This document shows positions 61,842 to 64,000 of a stretch of DNA of 64,000 nt, piece by piece. The translations under genes were made by a program, and so were the position numbers. This DNA comes from Paraspadella gotoi (taxonomy: Eukaryota; Chaetognatha): contig CM119270.1 in assembly GCA_051294375.1 (NCBI GenBank), forward strand, positions 11,972,416 through 12,036,415. Direction: 5' to 3'. Each line of letters opens with the position of its first letter. Positions within the stretch are counted from its first letter, which is position 1. The notes beneath the pieces were generated by a model. It had not been told where the DNA came from. It made no database searches and was given only the letters and a program-made list of their open reading frames with translations.

Positions 61842-64000
61842 GAGAAACTTGAGTGTACTTTTTAAATCTGTGCGACAAAAAAATAAAACAAAAAACTTGC
61901 GGTGGGGGGGGAGGAAATGGCGTAGGCAATGTTCTCATAATAAAGGTAAGTTACCTCTGCGAATTCGCTGCCGCCGCGGAAAAGGTGAGGTTCTTCTTCG
62001 AAACGAAACGAATTCGACCTCCAGAAAGAATCCTCACGATTCATGTCGGAGTTGATGTTCTGAGAAAAAACATGTCATCAAAATATCAAATTTTAAATAT
62101 ATACTGTTTTTAAGTCCAAGATAATTTATTATGTTCCCAATTCGTAAAAGAAAATTAGTAAATAAAAAAAATTATATTGATTCTTGTGATAAACCAATTA
62201 CTAGTGACCAATAATAAATTATTTAAAAGCAGTCGGAAAAGCAAAATCCGGTATACATTGTGCGGTAATACAACGTAATGAATTAAATTGAGAATTTGGT
62301 TTTGTCCCGATGTCTTTGTTATTATTTTTTTAGAAAGTCTGACCCAATCTGACTGTCCGTTTTTCTCTTTGATGAATTTGATTGGATTGAGACAGCGATA
62401 TTCGATTGGCAGCAATGTTTCACTCCAAAAGCTAGTCAATTATTGATCAGTTGAAAATGGGTAGAAAGATTTACGTATTTTGATCAAAATAATTAGTTAA
62501 TTATTGCTATATTGTGTTTATTAAATTGCGTCCAAACATTGTTTGCTCTTAGTTTATACCGCTATTGTGAATTGCATTTTCTTAAATTAGAAGTTGTGAA
62601 TCCGATTATAACCGTGTGCTCCATTAACCTTCATTCCAGGAATGAGTCGCTCTAAGAATTTCTTTAACGATTTTTCAGAATTTTATGATTACTTTACCTC
62701 ACGTTGCGTTATTGGCAAATCATTGCCAAACGACGGCTTTGAGATAATAATAGCAATGTAAAAAGGTTTAACAAGGAACATTTTGACGACGAATGTAACT
62801 CACTCGGCACGTCTGCAGCAATCCTTCGTCCAGCAGTTCGTCGTAATGCTGCAGCAAAGTTCGCCAAAAGTCGTTGATCGATTCGTCGAAAGATTCCGAT
62901 TCGGTCGATTCCTGCCAAAGAAGTTTGATGCTGACGTTAACGATTATGGCTCCCAATTTGAAAGAGGACGATTTGGTTTTGAATAAGGTTTGTGTGAAAA
63001 AAAAGTGTCAATATTATTCAAGAACATTTACCTTCATGACGTCACGATTGATCTTTTGTTGAAAAAAGCTGTCGTAAACGCGTCTATTGAAAAAATAAGG
63101 GTGAAACGACTTTAAAATGGAGATTTTCCGTTTGATTGACCAAAAACCAATTATACTTTTAACAAATTAATTATTTTATGACTTAGTTAATTAAAATCCG
63201 AGTATAAATTCATAAAGAAATAACGAGACCACACCTCCACTGCCCTCCTCCTAATTCTGGATCCATCTCCATTTCCGGTTCCAGTTCGATTTCCGCCTCA
63301 ATTTCCGGTTCTATGTGAGGTTCTACGTACGGTTCCGGTAGAATATTCATATCCATTTCTTGTTCATCTTCTTCGGAATCGGCGGCATTGCGTCCACTGC
63401 AGATTTCGACATCTGCAAAAGTATTCGAAAGAAATTTATCGTCCGGTTTTTATTTATTAAATAATATGATAAATGTTTTGGGGAAAACTGACCCGACGGA
63501 GGATATTCGTGAACGTTATCGCATTCGCAATAAGTGTAACTCCAGCGCCAAGTGCAGCATTTTTGATCGCTTGCTTTTCCTAAAATTAAATACGAGGTTT
63601 TGCGAAAATCAAAGCTTTTTGTTTTGTTGTATTTTTATTTTATTTTTGTTTAGAGGTAATTAGTAACGCCTTTCCAAATTTTTAGGACATAACGAAACAA
63701 ACAAATACAAAATATTTGCACATAAATATTATTTAAAAAAACTTACAAATTAAAGAAGTGAGAAAAACGACGTGGGAATAAAAGGTAAGAACTAAGGGAG
63801 GTTTGAGTTTACCTTGGACGAGGTCGGTTTTACGATTGCGAGAAGCGAAAGGAGAAGACCTTTCCGATCGAAGGCTCGATTCTATCATCGGTTCCATCAC
63901 AGGTTCTATCACAGGATCAATCTTGGACTCTATCATAGGTTGCATCGCATGTTCTGTGCCTCGGTTAGGATTAGGTTCTTTTTGATTCATCATAGGTTCC
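58136..64000 (-). CDS. KASH-domain nuclear envelope protein (nesprin/klarsicht type), 3' part
   Basis: Thirteen exons join in frame: 63813 to beyond 64000, then 63493-63579, 63235-63412, 63032-63083, 62804-62911, 61955-62059, 61592-61764, 59954-61268, 59492-59755, 59228-59413, 58874-59143, 58514-58782 and 58136-58445, giving about 1,168 visible codons. The last exon ends in a transmembrane segment (FSLLFVCCSLAFLLLSCGLL), a cysteine 23 residues before the end, then SLLPQLRYPDGQPPI and stop. That matches a KASH domain, which spans the outer nuclear membrane and binds SUN proteins in the perinuclear space (LINC complex). The spacing of the cysteine fits the KASH-SUN disulphide. Upstream are helical, spectrin-repeat-like segments (about 58874-59755), an acidic region and Glu-Pro repeats such as VEPHIEPEIEAEIE. 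The protein likely links nucleus and cytoskeleton. The 5' end is outside the window. The last junction (phase 2) fixes the KASH frame. Confidence 0.93.
61783..61839. repeat. (GA)n microsatellite upstream of an acceptor
   Basis: CT on the KASH transcript, ending about 17 bases before the acceptor of exon 61592-61764. Confidence 0.95.

Overview
The window is a piece of a metazoan nuclear genome, most likely an arthropod, though nothing here proves that. The evidence is genes split by short GT-AG introns, secreted and membrane families typical of animals (C-type lectin, Ly6, zinc carboxypeptidase, KASH nuclear-envelope protein), and a Ty3-type retrotransposon whose gag tail looks arthropod-like. 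Intergenic DNA is AT-rich and crowded with GA/CT, GAC/GTC, GAT, AAT and tetranucleotide repeats. Runs of N mark assembly gaps.

Layout, left to right. Three minus-strand exons (627-1615) encode the C-terminal part of a C-type lectin domain. An isolated exon of unknown product lies at 6032-6319. A complete five-exon peroxiredoxin gene (10802-14470, minus) has its peroxidatic cysteine but not the resolving one, ends in a long acidic tail, and has tandem arrays reaching the 3' splice site in three of its four introns. Minus-strand exons of a PPxY-bearing protein follow (14865-15780). Next comes a 7.5-kb head-to-tail duplication (16418-23965 and 23966-31574). Each copy carries a small two-transmembrane gene with a PPPAY tail; its reading frame is intact in the right copy and broken by single-base indels in the left copy. 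A Ly6/quiver-type GPI-anchored protein lies on the plus strand (37209-39915), preceded by a 600-codon open frame of unclear meaning. A tRNA-like SINE candidate lies near 40.2-40.4 kb. A frameshifted Ty3/gypsy element occupies 42447 to about 46966.

The right third is gene-dense. A complete eight-exon M14 carboxypeptidase runs from 57201 down to 47327. Its 6.65-kb first intron contains, on the opposite strand, a complete six-exon gene for a roughly 1,030-residue multi-pass membrane protein I do not recognise. From 58136 to the right edge is the 3' part of a large minus-strand gene ending in a clear KASH domain (LINC complex, outer nuclear membrane). The exon chains were built by hand from splice consensus and reading phase. 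Every junction quoted keeps the frame, which is the main support for these models.

The most unusual feature is the peroxiredoxin gene. In intron 3, a minisatellite of about 65 bp repeats the polypyrimidine tract, the acceptor AG and the first codons of the next exon, so the pre-mRNA offers about eleven near-identical acceptors. Intron 2 holds an older, degenerate array of the same kind.
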